64,000 nt of DNA, taken from positions 5,394,001 to 5,458,000 of the forward strand of contig JAJTUQ010000005.1 in assembly GCA_021399445.1 (NCBI GenBank). Direction: 5' to 3'. The number at the start of each line of letters is the position of its first letter. Positions within the stretch are counted from its first letter, which is position 1. The position numbers were made by a program, and so were the translations under genes. This document shows, one piece after another, positions 22,723-35,340 of this stretch. The notes beneath the pieces were generated by a model. The model searched no databases. It was not told the origin of the DNA and saw only the letters and a program-made list of their open reading frames with translations. Origin of the DNA: Xylogone sp. PMI_703. Taxonomy: Eukaryota > Ascomycota > Leotiomycetes.

Positions 22723-23077
22723 TCATCACTGCTCCAAATTCCAATGTAAAAATTTAGCCATGTAGCGTCCTATGAAACTGTGAAGACGACTTCTCATTGA
22801 ACTCCAGATTATCTCTAGAATACACGTGAATATTTACTTTAGGGAAAGCTTAGACTTCAATTACCCTCATAAATACTGCATAGCAATACACATTTCATAA
22901 TAACTAGTCCTACTGTAGTCTGACTTACAAGTCATATACAAAGCGCCTCGACTTGGAAAATTTTCTGCTCAGTTTGTCGCCGCGATTTACTATTGGAGGA
23001 CTTATACATATTATCAAGGTGTTTATACTATGAAGCGATAGGTAGCTATAAAAATCTGTCCATCACACTCAACAAAA
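22723..23077. other. intergenic between convergent genes
   Basis: 355 bp between two 3' ends, AT-rich. Nothing else is seen. Confidence 0.45.
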
Positions 23078-24858
23078 TCACAAAACATAACGGAACTCCT
23101 TGTTCTCCTTGTCCGTGAGGTCTAAGAAAGCAGCGTCGTTGAGATGCTGGATGTGTCCGGTCTCTTCCTCGTTGTCTCTCTTTCTATTCTCCCACTTATT
23201 CAACATAAAAAGTAGCAAAAGTAGTAGTATTGCGAGGACCCAAAGGCCGATCGTTGCATCTTTGGCTTTATTATAATATGGCCCGTCTCTGAATATTTGA
23301 GGTCCGATCAAGTATGCTGCTGCCATCGATGTGAAAACAATGCCATTCACAGTGGTCTTCTTCGTGTATCCCAAAGTGTTACTGAATTTAGAATCAGTCT
23401 GAAAGCAACAGCCGGCTAATCTTAGAGATACGTACCTCGAAATCATCGATATGACAATGAAGTATGGCGTTGATCCATTACCAACAATGAAGAAATAGGC
23501 TACTAATTGCCCAAACCGTTCGTGGAGAGGTCCAACCCGCGAGAGGCCAACCAGAAGACCGATAAAGAAAATATTTATAACATGACAGCCGGCGGCAACC
23601 AAGCTTCGCTGTTTTGTTTTATCAGCAAGCCAACCAAAGCTTAAGTTGCTACAAATCTGCACAAATCCCGTGGGCATTGCGAGAAGTAGAGTTGTGTTCG
23701 AATCGAAGTTGAGAGATTTGATTAGGAGGGACGAAAATAGTGTAGTACCGCCGCTTGGAATCTGGGCAGATAATATGAAAAATACATAGATCCATGTCTG
23801 AAAATATTATTAGACAATTTCCAGAAGACGTTTAATGGGATTAGCACTCACTCGAATATCAGTAAAAGCCTCTCTAAACTGGTACCACTTAAACTGTCGA
23901 GAACCAACACCTTGATGATTATCCCTTAGACGCTCCACAGCCAACGTCTTATCCTCTTCAGAGAAAAATCGCGCTTCAATCGGATTCTCGGCCATGAAGA
24001 AAAACATACAGACCGCAAAAATAATTGTGATTCCCCCTGTTACAAGGGCGAGAATTCTCCATCCATGGAAAGTAAGACCAGCTTGTGCAGAGCCCCTTGA
24101 GCATCCATACGCAACTACTCCTCCCACTATAGTTGAGAACCCATTGCTTGCAGCCCATATGCCAACACGAGAAGAGTGTTCATATTTTCTATACCACTTA
24201 GCGGTGACGAGGACAAAGCCACAGTTGACTGTAGCTTCTAGCACGCCCATAAACACTACGAATAAATAAGTATACTATTGCAAATGTTTCAAGACGGTGA
24301 ATGACATGCTATACCTCGAACACACATAAGGCCTGCAAAATTATGTCCTGATGCCATAGTACAGAGAACCACGCCCCAAAGGAAAGCACAAGTAGCAATG
24401 TACTTCGCCTGGGGAAAGTGCTGGAGAAGCCGATTATGAGGATACGCGGCGGCAAGATATCCAAAATAATAGATCGAACCGAGCCAGGTATATTGAGAGT
24501 TACTCAGGTGAGCATCCTTTAAAATACCCATTACAGACGCATATGATAAGCTAGAATATTTGTCAGTGTATACCATATTTAACAGATCTGTTATCAGTAG
24601 CCACGTCGAGCGAGCTTACACTCCTTTGTCCATGTACTGCATAAAATAGAGAGCACACAGCCAGGGAAGGACATGCCAGTCCGTTGCACGAAGCAGCCTC
24701 TTGTTGGTCGCTTCATCAATGATAATAGGCTCGACTGAGGCATATTTCAATGCTCCATCGACCCCAGTTGCAGAAGGATTTACATGTTCAATAGCGCCTA
24801 TGCGATCAACGGGCGCCGGCTTTTCAGCAAAGGTATCAGGCTTCTCCGGGTCTGCCAT
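23078..24858 (-). CDS. MFS anion:cation symporter, Dal5/allantoate permease type
   Basis: Five exons (24858-24620, 24550-24315, 24255-23852, 23797-23436, 23381-23078) give 514 residues. The first membrane segment ends with MQYMDKGVLSYASVMGI. This is followed by FGYLAAAYPHNRLLQHFP, FMGVLEATVNCGFVLVTAKWY (the family's TM4 region), WRILALVTGG, and GYTKKTTVNGI with IGPQIF in the C-terminal half. These are marks of the Dal5/Tna1/Vht1 family that imports organic anions such as allantoate, ureidosuccinate, nicotinate or pantothenate. The ATG at 24858 is used because the longer frame begins at a TTG. The gene is divergent from the amidohydrolase at 25346, so uptake and hydrolysis of one substrate is plausible. 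Confidence 0.88.
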
Positions 24859-25345
24859 ATCTAGAAACGATAACAATGAGTGTTGATATCTCTAAAGAGG
24901 CAGTTCAACTGACATGGTATGTGAATCTACTGTAGTGTATTTAACAACTTTGGCCGTGGGCAAAGTGGCTGGAAATCACCGAGAATCACATCCCATCTTC
25001 GCACTTTTCCGGCGCTATTAGCCAGCACGACGATATGAGACGGGATTACGTGACGATAAAGCGCCTGAACCCTTCATTAAGTTGCTTCATTTGGATCCTT
25101 CTATTGTACTTAATATCGCTTCGATCTGCCCAATTGCCTGTGGCTTGAAATCCTAGGACATTCGCAATAATACCACCAGATATCTAAATTGGACCACTTC
25201 GATCAGCTGACTCAGCAGAAGGACACCAGTTCCTGTACGTTTTCCCTCAGTGTTATGGGGTTTCCGATTCAAGCTAATATCTCCTCTACTAAGACTATCT
25301 CCCCGTCATCATACCGAATCGTAGATGCTAGCTTAATTCAGAGAG
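24859..25345. promoter_or_regulatory. divergent promoter of permease and amidohydrolase, with GATA sites
   Basis: 487 bp between two divergent starts. CGATAA occurs at 24868-24873 and 25054-25059, matching the HGATAR site of AreA-type nitrogen regulators. TCCGGC at 25008-25013 is a possible half site for a Zn2Cys6 factor. Use of these sites is inferred. Confidence 0.4.
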
Positions 25346-26754
25346 ATGACAATAATCAATATCCACACATCCATCCTCTTTGATTCGAAGATTAAGAAAT
25401 TTGTCAATGATGTCTCTATCGCGGTCGATACAGTATCAGGTCTCATTGTGAAAGTGTATAAGCGTGAGGCTCCTCTACCAGACGCTATTGAGCCACAGGA
25501 TATAGATCTGCGCGGCAAGATTGTATGTCCTGGTTTTGTTGATGCACATACTCACATCTTCCTCCATTCTTATGAGTGAGTAACAGCCTCAAGTAATCCG
25601 ACTTGCTTTCTTGGATAATATAAAGATCACCAATTAATAAATAATAGTGAAGCAGCTTCCGTCATTCAGAAACGGGATGAAAGCTTTGTCGAGAGAATTA
25701 TCCGCTCAGTGAATCACTGTCGAGTCGCATTGCTTGCTGGTTATACGACTTACCGGTTCGTACTCTAAATGAGGATAGATCTTAAGGATTTAACTTACAC
25801 TATACAAGTGATCTCGGCTCCGAGTCTATGAAAGAAGCTGATTGTAACGTGCGCGATGCTATAAATCGAGGCCTAATTCCTGGACCCCGTCTGTTCGTAG
25901 CCACAAGAGTCATCGCTTCCACAGCGGCATACGAACCTCGGACGGAGAACCACATCGGCGGAACCTGTCTTCCTGCCGGGTGCGATGCTGCTGATGGTGT
26001 GGATGAACTACGGAAAGCTGTCAGAAGGCGTATCGGTGCTGGAGCCGACATCATCAAGTTCTATGCCGACTACAGACGGCGGATCATGCGGTTCCCTCCC
26101 GCTCAGCAGCATCCGTATATCCCATCGGTCAAGTTTCCTCCCGAAGCGCCAAACCCAGAACTTGTAGTTTTCTCAGATGAGGAGATGAAAGCGATTGTGG
26201 AGGAAGCAGAGCTGGCTGATTGTCCTGTGGCCGCACATTGCGGCAGCAACAAAGGAGTTGTAGCTGCAGCAAAGGCTGGGAGCCTCACTATTGAGCATGC
26301 GTATTGGGCCGATGAAGAGACCTTACTTGTGATGAAAGAGCACAACTGCATTATGGTCCCGACACTGGCCATTTGTGATCGACTGTACAACTTTCGAATG
26401 CCACAGATTCTAGCCGGGGTGAAAAGAGCGTGGGAACTGGGAGTGAGATTGGCTTGCGGGGGCGATACAGGAACGTTTCCTCATGGTGAGAACGCGCGAG
26501 AGATGGAGTTGATGATTGAAGCTGGAATTCCGCTAGAGGAAGTTCTAGCAGCTGGTACCGTTGGTGGCTGGGAGTCTTGCGGTGGTGACAGATGTGGCAG
26601 GAGATTCGGCTGGTTTGAAGAGGGAGTGGCTGCGGACATCATTGCTTTAGATTCGGATCCACGAACAGATCCTGGAGCCTTAAGAAAGGTCTCCTTTGTC
26701 ATGAAAGACGCAAAGGTCTGGAAAAGAGACAATGTCGCCATCGACATGGTATGA
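25346..26754 (+). CDS. amidohydrolase (imidazolonepropionase/prolidase-like, metal-dependent)
   Basis: Three exons (25346-25575, 25648-25755, 25809-26754) give 427 residues. The N-terminus is the small beta-sandwich domain, which ends with GKIVCPGFVDAHTHIFLH and so supplies the HxH metal ligands. The bridging lysine is in DIIKFYADY. The two further metal histidines are in VAAHCGSN and TIEHAYW, and the final aspartate is in CGGDTGTF. All metal ligands of the amidohydrolase superfamily are therefore present. The C-terminal ADIIALDSDPRTD segment is typical of the imidazolonepropionase-related and Xaa-Pro dipeptidase group, which also includes ochratoxin-type amidases. There is no signal peptide, so it is cytosolic. 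Divergence from a Dal5-type permease suggests an imported amide or ureide substrate; its identity is open. Confidence 0.88.
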
Positions 26755-27023
26755 AGCAAGTTATTGTATATAGTAGATCCTTTACACGCATATATGAATC
26801 AGATAACTAAGCATGATATACTGAGTGGCCATCGGACCAGCAAACTCACACATACTAGGTAGCCTAAGCACCAGGGGCACCTTGGACATCCTAAATAACT
26901 CATCACATAATGTCACTACTCGAAATTATAACTCATTTTAAACTAATTCTACCATTCACACTATTTATTTCGCTATTTATACTGTGATTCTATTTCTATT
27001 GAGGAATCTCGCATCTAAACTTC

Positions 27024-28909
27024 TTAAAGCTTTGACAATGAAAGAGCTCTATCTGGTTTCTGTTTCCAAGCTTGTACATCTGAGCATTCTTTCCAACCAG
27101 GTACAGGAAAGTATTCTGGACCCAGTATTTTTTTCTGCACCTTGCCTGTTGGACCTTTTGGTAGCTCTCCGTCGATAATCCTCAATGCAGTAGGTAGTTT
27201 GTAGCTAGGTAGTTTTCCTCTTAAATCGTCTCTTACTCCATTAATAGTCACGGGCATGTTGCATTTTTGACGGTCTAATGCTATAGCTGCTCCAACACGT
27301 TGCCCAAACTCCTCATCATCAATGCCAACCACCATCGCTTCAATCACGTAAGGTAGTTGCAACAATTCACGTTCGATTTCTAGTGCGGAAATTTTGTATC
27401 CTCCAGACTTAATAATATCTACACTCGCCCGCCCGACAATAAAGTAATACGGCCCTTCACGACGAGCGAGGTCACCCGTTTTGAAATATCCATCGTCATC
27501 ATGCGCAGTACGTGTAGCTTGCTCATCGTGCAAATACCTAAATAGTCACTGTGTCAAATTTAATAGTTCAACGAAACAGGAGCTTGGAAAATGACAAGGA
27601 ATCTCACTTCGCAAACATGTACGGTGATTTCACCAGCAGCTCGCCATGATCTCCCTCCGTAAGCTTCAACTCCACGCCGGGGACAGATGTTCCAACGGAG
27701 CCTTGAGGAAGGTGGGGATCAAACTCAGCTGCTACCTTGATACACCCAGGGAATTCCGAAGCGCCGTACCGTGTGAGTATTGGTCGCATTCTGAGGTTAG
27801 TCCAGAATCTCTGGACATGTTCCTGAAGAGCGCTTGATCCGCAGAATAAGGCTCGCAACTGATTTGCGGCTGACACATAGCTCTCCTTTTCCTTGGGAGG
27901 TAGAGAAGCAATATTTTGTTCATAATGCCACTGTAAGCGCATATAAATCGTTGGGACAGCTGAGAAGACGGTAATGCCACCTTCGCGCCATCGGTTCCAT
28001 ATCCATACGGCATCAAAATTACCAGACTGGAACTCAATGCATGCTCCAACATTCAAAAATGGGAAGAAAGACGTCCCCAGGCCAGTTGTGTGGTGAACCG
28101 GCAAAACATGCAAAAGAGTATCAGTCGGGACAAGGTCATAGCCATCTCCAATTGCAGCTGCACATTCGTACGTATATGAATGACGCATCACAGAACCCTT
28201 TGGCTTCCCTGTCGTCCCCGATGTAAAAATGACTACCCCGGGAGCATTGCCATCTAAAGATTTGTTCGAAGACAGAACCATGTCATACGGACTCAACGGT
28301 TCGGCCGCTGTCAATTTCGGCAGGACGTCAAAATATGGCAGCCCTTCACCAGGATAGCTGTTGAAATGTTGTGCCACCGACCTGGCCAGATCTGTAGCAA
28401 TTGAAGAGTGAATTATAGCAACTTGTCGGGCTTTCTTGATAAAATAGACTACCTCTAAAACTGGATTCTGGACCGCTGTGATTTGGCATGATTTAGCTAT
28501 GACCGTTGATTTCAGTTGGGCACAGGGCTCAGTGCTCACTCATCGGTACAACTGCCGCGCCCAGTGCTAGCACCGCAAGCACCGCGACGGTAAATTCATA
28601 CCCTCCAGCTGCCAGAACACCAATATATACCTCCTCTCCGTTTTCGATCCTATGCAGCACCGGTTCTCCTAGGGCTGATTCTAAAAATCCGCGGTACGTC
28701 AGAACATCAGACAAAAGTTCTCCATATGTTTTCTCTATACGAAGGAGATTATCTCGGATAGCAAGACGGTTACGGCGGGCATGACGCAGGAGTTTGGCAA
28801 AGAGAGGACCGTTGGGGAGAACATGGCTTCCAGTGTGAGATGGAACGAAAAGAGTGCGGTCGATATTACCATCACTCACAGATTGAGTGTCTGTAGCGCG
28901 CTCTAGCAT
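27024..28909 (-). CDS. AMP-forming acyl-CoA synthetase (ANL superfamily)
   Basis: Three exons (28909-28540, 28475-27608, 27537-27024) give 583 residues. The P-loop-like AMP-binding motif is TSGTTGKPKG. The motif equivalent to YGxTE reads RYGASEFPGC. The hinge region reads GYFKTGDLARREG, then VGRASVDIIKSGGYKISALEIE. The C-terminal catalytic lysine lies in PTGKVQKK. The protein resembles the malonyl-CoA synthetase/ACSF3-like branch, but substrate choice cannot be read with confidence. It ends in SLSKL, where the last three residues SKL form a classical peroxisomal targeting signal (PTS1), so action in peroxisomes is likely. A Zn2Cys6 gene lies directly upstream in the same direction, and an inverted repeat sits in its promoter (29149-29191). 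Confidence 0.9.
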
Positions 28910-29148
28910 GGTTATTAAAGAAGGGGGCCAGAAAGGTCTCGTAAAATTGAAAAACGTTATATCTAATTGAGATGATGCTAACTGGGGTTATATCTTGACT
29001 CTTGTCGAAACGAAAAAGAAGTGGAATATTTATGGGAATAGAGACAAACCATCTATCTTGCCGAGCTTTCCAAGTCATTTAGGATAGTGTATAGAGATTG
29101 TGTCTCTCGTCCCTGAATCTTGGTACTCGGTCGGAGTCTGTAATCTCA

Positions 29149-29191
29149 TGTCCGGCATTCACTCGGTAACCAATTCTACAAACGCCGGACA
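29149..29191. promoter_or_regulatory. perfect 8-bp inverted repeat, candidate Zn2Cys6 operator
   Basis: TGTCCGGC at 29149-29156 and its exact reverse complement GCCGGACA at 29184-29191 are separated by 27 bp. They lie 240-282 bp upstream of the synthetase ATG (28909, minus). CCG/CGG triplets in inverted order are the usual binding elements of zinc-cluster regulators, and one such regulator gene is adjacent. Confidence 0.45.
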
Positions 29192-29421
29192 GTAACTGTA
29201 ACAAAGGAGAGATTGCAAAGCTTACCGGAAAAGTGTAGCCAGGGTCTAATTTTTATTGACATGCCGTCAAGAGCCTTACTACTCCCGAATATGACTTATT
29301 AGAGTTTAGCAAATATCATCTCATTCACATCACAGTAGATTTTCAAATTAGATTATTGTGCACTACTACCCATGAATATTATGCTAAAACTGCAGAAAGT
29401 AATCAGTAGGCCTTTACCTAC

Positions 29422-31547
29422 TTACTCTATTGCAAACCAATTCTCTAATCCTCCAACCAAAAAGTCGGCTGACGTTGAATCCTCCGTCTCTGATTCCACA
29501 ATGCTAGGGGGCATGAATGATATGGTTGTTGCCGTCCCGGCTGTCTGGGATTGCACCGGTTTGGGAGTAAATAAATCACGGTGAAAAGGTTCTGTAAGTA
29601 AGGTGGTTGGAACAACTTCTCTGGCTACTGCTCTTTCGCAAAATTGGCCGTATGGCGTCCACATGCGACAAAGTTCGAGTGCAAAGCCATCGAAGAGATA
29701 TTGCTGCCAAGTGCTCAACCACAGGGGTGTTTTCATGACTCTACCAAGACTATGTTTTCGTGCATTAATGAAGGTTTCCAAAGCCTTAGACCCGCCTATC
29801 GCCGACTTCCAGCGTTTCCCCAATTCTTTCAAACATGCCCGCAGAACCTGTAGATCAGGCTGACAGGCATCCCATAACTCCGGGAAAGGTTGTAATGAGA
29901 CTAGTATGAAACTTGCGGCGACACAATAACGTGTGAAGATCGGAGCAAGACGTTTAATTTCATCACGTGAGAGGAATTCTTCGAATATTCCGGCTACAAA
30001 GGAGGCTGAAAGGATGGCTTGGGGGGAGATAACGTCTGAAGAGATGGAGCGGCCAATGATAGCAAGGCTAACAAAGTATGGAAGGTGAAGTTGCCGCACA
30101 TTGAACTTATATGAAGAAAGGACGTAGGTGTCTGAATTGACAGGCCGATGGGAAAAACGAAGGTGTTCTGGCAAAACTCTTGGCCAGCGAAACAACAGGC
30201 TTTCATAGTGCTGCTTCTTCTCCTGAGATAAGGTATTCCGGGAACAGGATTCAGTGATGTCCCCAAGGATGCAGCAAATTTCGGCGTGGGGGATAAATAA
30301 ATCGCCACCGTCTGCTGCCGAATTTTCAAAATCTTCCAGGCACAGAGGTCGAACAGTGGCATCTTTGGGATTTATTGCCCGTGGCCGACCATGGGCAACA
30401 GCCATGAGCGCATCTCGGACCTATCAGAATAGATATCAATTATATGAATAACAATTTTGAGGATTTGATAATATACACTTACAACTAAACTCCACCAAAG
30501 CCGTCGTCTCATGGAAGCATTGCTATCTCCAGGATTAGGCTCCCTGTGTAGACCAACTTGAAATGCAATTCCCACCCCGATCTTGAGCCAGAACTCTCCA
30601 GCATCATAGCTTACATGCTCTGGCCCATCGGGTGTATACCATTGCAACATAATTGTAGCTTTAATAACCGCAATGGGGTTTCTCTCGTGGTTCATATAAA
30701 ACAGGCTTTTGGCTCTCTGGTAAAATTGGTCTGGGGTAGCAAAGGCCAGGATACCCGGCGCCGAAGATACTCTACTTGCTGCAAGAAACAAGGCTTGGGA
30801 CAGAAGTATTGAAGGCGTTTTAGACTCTGAAAAATCCATCTCTCCTCGTGACAGAATAGGTGTCCATGGATAACAGAACTTGATAAAGCTGTCAATTAGA
30901 CTTTGTCTAGCAGAACGTGAAGGAAGTTCGAATGCTTTGAATAATTGAAGAACTATAGCCCCTTGCTCCAATATGTCGACTGGCTGATATGATGGATATG
31001 CCCGTGAAGATGTCTCATCAATTGCTGTGTCTCGATCTACGTAGTGTGCCCTGCCAATGTATGTTGTAGCCTCCGTGCTTTGGTTATCTTCAATTTGTGT
31101 CGAGTGTTCTTGAACATTATGACAATTTTCATGAAGTGAATGTTGATCAAGTGATGAAGAACCCTGTACGTGTCTGATATCATTGTATGAGAATGGTTCT
31201 GATTGTTGCACCGTGGGGCCCTTGAACGTGTCGATTTGAGGCAGTTCAGATTGAACGACTATCGATGCGCCAGAACCTAGCATATCTATGGTTCGTCTAG
31301 GACTTTTCCTTAAGCGGCGTCTAGTTCAAGTTAGCTTGGTATCTATAATTGTAGCTCACCAGATCCAACATACATGCACTCGATCCGCAAGTTACTACAG
31401 TTGTCGCATGAATTATGCCCAGGCGGGATAGTGCACTTGATCTACGTTGATTTTCAACAAGAGATTTCTCAATATAATATTATAATCCAATTCTACCTTC
31501 TTTCTATTGCAATAAGAACAAGCCTGTGCAAGTTTGCTCCCCGGCAT
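29422..31547 (-). CDS. Zn2Cys6 transcription factor with fungal_trans domain
   Basis: Four exons (31547-31497, 31441-31360, 31285-30483, 30420-29422) give 644 residues. The zinc cluster is assembled from the first two exons: CSYCNRKKIKC, then CDNCSNLRIEC, spaced C-x2-C-x6-C-x8-C-x2-C-x6-C. The acceptor of the second intron (ATAG/ATATG) is the only one nearby that keeps the downstream frame open. The long linker is rich in Ser, Gln and His. The fungal_trans domain follows, with FIKFCYPWTPILSR, LFLAASRV, IGVGIAFQVGLHREPN and RRRLWWSLVVRDALMAVAHGRP. This last block resembles the CTF1/cutinase-regulator and FarA type of regulators that control fatty-acid or cutin breakdown. That resemblance fits the neighbouring acyl-CoA synthetase, but it is an inference from a short motif. 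Confidence 0.87.
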
Positions 31548-33037
31548 GTTGGCGGCTCACTTAAATAGTAAAGAGCAGCGGATTAGAACTCCTCGCGAAG
31601 CCAGATCTGGTTGAGGATTCAATTCTCACCAATATTACTATGTATGATAAATCCTCAAAACGAATATATTGCTGAAAAGCTACGAGGTCTTGAGTTGTAA
31701 GACTGTGTGGTTGCTACTATAACCGCAACTAGTAGCAAAATACCAAAGTCGTGTAGTTCCCCGCATTTCAAAAGAGCTTAATTTACTTTTGAGTTTTATT
31801 GAAGAAATGAGCCACCATGGTAAATTAAGCTCAATATGGGAATTCATCCTCATACATATCCCACTTCTGAACATGTCACTAGATCTCACGTGGTCTCTAT
31901 TCACAGGATCAAAGAGTTCAATGAGCTTTGCGAAGAGCGTCCTTTATGATATAAACCTAAATCTCCAATGTCACACGAGTTCTAAGATAGTGTTGCCTAT
32001 TGATTGGATTGATCCCGCACTACCCACCTTGAGACAAGTGCTACGCCTTTGTATAAGGCACTATACTTTATGAATTTCTTCGCTTTCCACTCGGCAATGC
32101 CAAGGCCCAAGAAAGCTCCGCAAGACTTTCGGCCGTCGGCAATCCGGCAATTTTGCGGAGTTTGGGGAACAATAATTCCCCTTTCCCTATTCTCTCCATT
32201 GGGCAAGAGTAATTATGTTTTATGTATCGGTAGAAGTAGTGCTCAGTGCTCGAGAGTGTACAGGGTTAATAGCAATCCTTATCCCAAGCATGTAGTTTCG
32301 TATTCTATGCATGATAAAATAGCCAATATCATCCGTTAGAATGTGTTCAGTATTACCGAATCACTTGTTGAAAGGAGAAAGGTGTTGATAGCATGCAGAA
32401 GCCATTACGTACGCAAGCTACGGTGCAATTCTATTCTAAGATAACATGCCATAACTGCACAACCGATTGTATCACTTGGGCGCAAGAGTAGAAAGGCAAG
32501 GATTAGACGATAGTGGGTTGATAAACACTCTATCAAACATTACATGCGGCGTCAACTACTATTAAGGATAGTCAACTGAGGCGCTCCGGCAGTAGTAAAA
32601 ATCGATTAAAAGATGACCAAGTTGAACAGCGACTTGTCTCATGGCTCATCCAATGCCCCGTATTATGAAGCGGCAAAATGCAAAAGTATTGACTTTCAGA
32701 AAAGGAAAACGGTATCTCAATCAGAGAGGGCCACGCTTATACCAACTAACCATGTAGATCTTCGAAAGAGAAGTATATGATAACCGTGGTTACATGGAGT
32801 AATCCGTCGAATCCTACGTCTCTATACCCCATTTCCCCACAGTCTCCTTCCCCCGGATTTCTAGCTGCTGATCACCGACAAAAACTCCGGGGAACGACGA
32901 TCACTTTATATCTCTCCAGAATAGCCGCTATAGATGTCAATCGTATGTGGCCCTCCTCACTTGAGACCGTCTTGTTCTTCTATCACATTCATAGAGAAGA
33001 TATCCCGGAGAAATATCAACAGTATTGGTCTGCAAAT
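31548..33037. promoter_or_regulatory. long divergent spacer with CreA-type sites
   Basis: About 1.5 kb between a Zn2Cys6 start (minus) and a sugar transporter start (plus). CCCCAC at 32835-32840 (SYGGGG on the other strand) and CCGGGG at 32887-32892 lie within 58 bp of each other and about 150-200 bp from the transporter ATG, fitting CreA control. Short frames at 31680-32339 have no motif. A tRNA-like stretch near 31570-31640 does not fold correctly. Confidence 0.35.
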
Positions 33038-34703
33038 ATGGCTCTCTCGCGCACATTCTCTAGTCTTCGTGGTCTTCGCTTGAAGATTGCCATGATTCTT
33101 CTCGTCGTAATGCCAAGTTTCCTCTTATTTGGATACAACAACGGGTCGACCGGTGGTATTGTAGGGCTTGAATCTTTCGTCAAGGTCAGGACTTCGAGTT
33201 AACCTGTTAACCTCCTTTGCTGACTTGTAATTGACTGACAGCAATTTCCGTCTCTTGACACAATCAATACAAGTGGTCATACTAAGTCCCAAAATTCCTT
33301 AATCCTTGGTATGTGTATTTCATGTAAGCCATTTATATGCACTGACCCTATTTATAGGAATAGTAACGGCATGTTATGACCTTGGTGCTGTTGTTGGCGC
33401 GCTATCATGTATTCTTTACAGCGATAAAATCGGTCGTCTTCGAACTATCTTCTGCGGGCTTGTACTTTCTATCGTCGCTCTAGTAATCGAAGTATCCGCT
33501 TTCAAGTTGGGGCAATTCATCGTTGGGCGTTTGCTAGTAGGAGCCTCAATCGGAGTTATATCTGCTAGTATTCCGGTATGGCAAACCGAGTGTTCTACAA
33601 CAAATCATCGCGGAATGTTTGTGATCATCGAGGGTATATTCATTAGTGCTGGCATCATGTTGCCCAGCTGGATCAGCTTTGGCTTCTTCGCGGCTTGGAC
33701 AACGTCTGCTCAGTGGAGAGTTACGCTTGTATTTCCCGGCATATTTGCCTTGTTCGCCATGCCATTCCTTCCATTGATGCCCGAGAGTCCCAGATGGTTG
33801 GCGCGTAAAGGAAGAATGGATGAAGCTAGGATGGTAGTTGCTGCAATGATGGATCAACCTCTGGATAGTCACGCGGTTAATTCTGAGATTAACCGTATCC
33901 AGTTACAGTTAGAAATGAGCGGCGGGAGCTTTAAGCTATTTTTCACTGGCAGTAAAGAACGATATTTGCATCGGGCCATCATTGCAACCTTAGCCCAGAG
34001 TATGACACAGTGGAATGGCTGCTCGGCATTGATCTTCTACACAAATATCGTATTCTCAGACCTTGGATTTTCTGGCACACGAGCGCGACTGATTGGTGGT
34101 GGATTTGTGACGACGTTTACCGTGGCAGCCTTCATCCCAATGATCATGGTGGACCGCATTGGACGACGAGTCTTGTTCATGATTGGCGCTGCTGGTATGT
34201 GTGTTTCGATGGCGGTGTTAGCCGGTACCAGTAGCCACAGCAACCTTGCTGTAGTATCAACCGTGTTTATGTTTCTATATGCCTGTTCCTATGCTATTGG
34301 GTATCTCGGCTTGCCTTTCTTATATGCAGGTGAAATTTCTACTATCAAGATGCGAGTACCTATTACTGCGGTCGCTGTGACTGGACAGTGGCTAGGCCAA
34401 TTTGTTGTTGGACAGATCACTCCCCCAGGAACTACGAATTTACATAACCGGTACTGGATTATATTTGCCGTGTTCAACGCATCCTTCTTGCCAATTATCT
34501 ATTTTTTCTTCCCAGAAACTAATGGGAGATCACTGGAGGAGATTGATGAAGTATTCGAAAGATCAGACACGTTTAGTGTGGTTAGCAATTCTCGCAATCT
34601 GCCAAAGAGCAGAGATGTTGACATCCAAGCTTTGGAGGGAAAGCATATTGTTCACGTACTTGATGATGAGGAGAAGTCGGCTGGCAGAAAACGGGAAATC
34701 TAG
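33038..34703 (+). CDS. MFS sugar transporter (SP family, lactose-permease-like)
   Basis: Three exons (33038-33184, 33242-33308, 33358-34703) give 519 residues. Sugar-porter marks are FGYNNGSTGGIVG in TM1, the SDKIGRLRT loop, GRLLVGASIG, PVWQTECS, LMPESPRWLARKGR after TM6, VDRIGRR between TM8 and TM9, and FFFPETNGRSLEEIDEVF at the end of TM12. These marks are complete and in normal order, so this is probably an active hexose, disaccharide or sugar-acid carrier. The ATG at 33038 opens a normal N-terminus; the upstream part of the frame is taken as leader. It lies head-to-head with a Zn2Cys6 gene and upstream of an enoyl-CoA isomerase gene. Confidence 0.9.
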
Positions 34704-35340
34704 ATAGTTTAAAGGTAACATGTAAAGTTTATGGATTACTCCAAGAATTAAATTTACAATATCCTCGATGCAGATAATATTCATATCTATCCTATCTACA
34801 GTGTTCACTTTGGGGATTCTCAAAGTCAGCTTACTATGCATGAAACTAAAGCCTTGAGCTTTATTATAGCAACCCATGTCAATTCTCCCTTAAACATGCC
34901 CTAAATGCCGTCTTCTTCGTCTTACGCTACCATCTTATCGCCAAATCAATTGTAATGTTACCACATCAGCTGACGGTACAACATCTGAATACTATCGGCC
35001 AATGCTTTCTGGCTGTATGCCTAATTTAGTGACTAGTAGTGGTCGTACGCGTAGAGGTCTAGGTAGCATAGGATTAGTGAATAAGAATCATGTCTAGGGT
35101 AATGATTCATGTAGTAACAATTGTAACTTCCTTGTTATCCTCGTACGGAGATTCGAGACCGCCGGAGCCAAGAGGCATTTCCATCGTTTTAACCGAAACA
35201 AAACTCCGGATAAGCTCCCGAACCCAGAATCCCTACGAAGAAGCTTCAATTTTACAGAGAGGATAGGAATTCGTTTATCATGAATAGTATTGAATCCAAC
35301 AGTAGCATATTGCCAGCCTAGTAAACCAGATAACAAACCA
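34704..35340. promoter_or_regulatory. upstream region of the isomerase with a CGG-N10-CCG element
   Basis: 637 bp without a gene. CGG at 35146-35148 and CCG at 35159-35161 are spaced by 10 bp, the layout used by some zinc-cluster dimers (Put3-type spacing). They overlap GCCGGA at 35161-35166. The element is about 180-195 bp upstream of the ATG at 35341. Confidence 0.35.

Noticed and set aside
31566..31640. tRNA-like stretch upstream of a Zn2Cys6 start, with TGAGG/TCTCA around an ATTCAAT loop
   Set aside because: Neither strand gives a proper D-arm, anticodon stem and acceptor stem at normal spacing, and the loop is one base out of the T-loop consensus.
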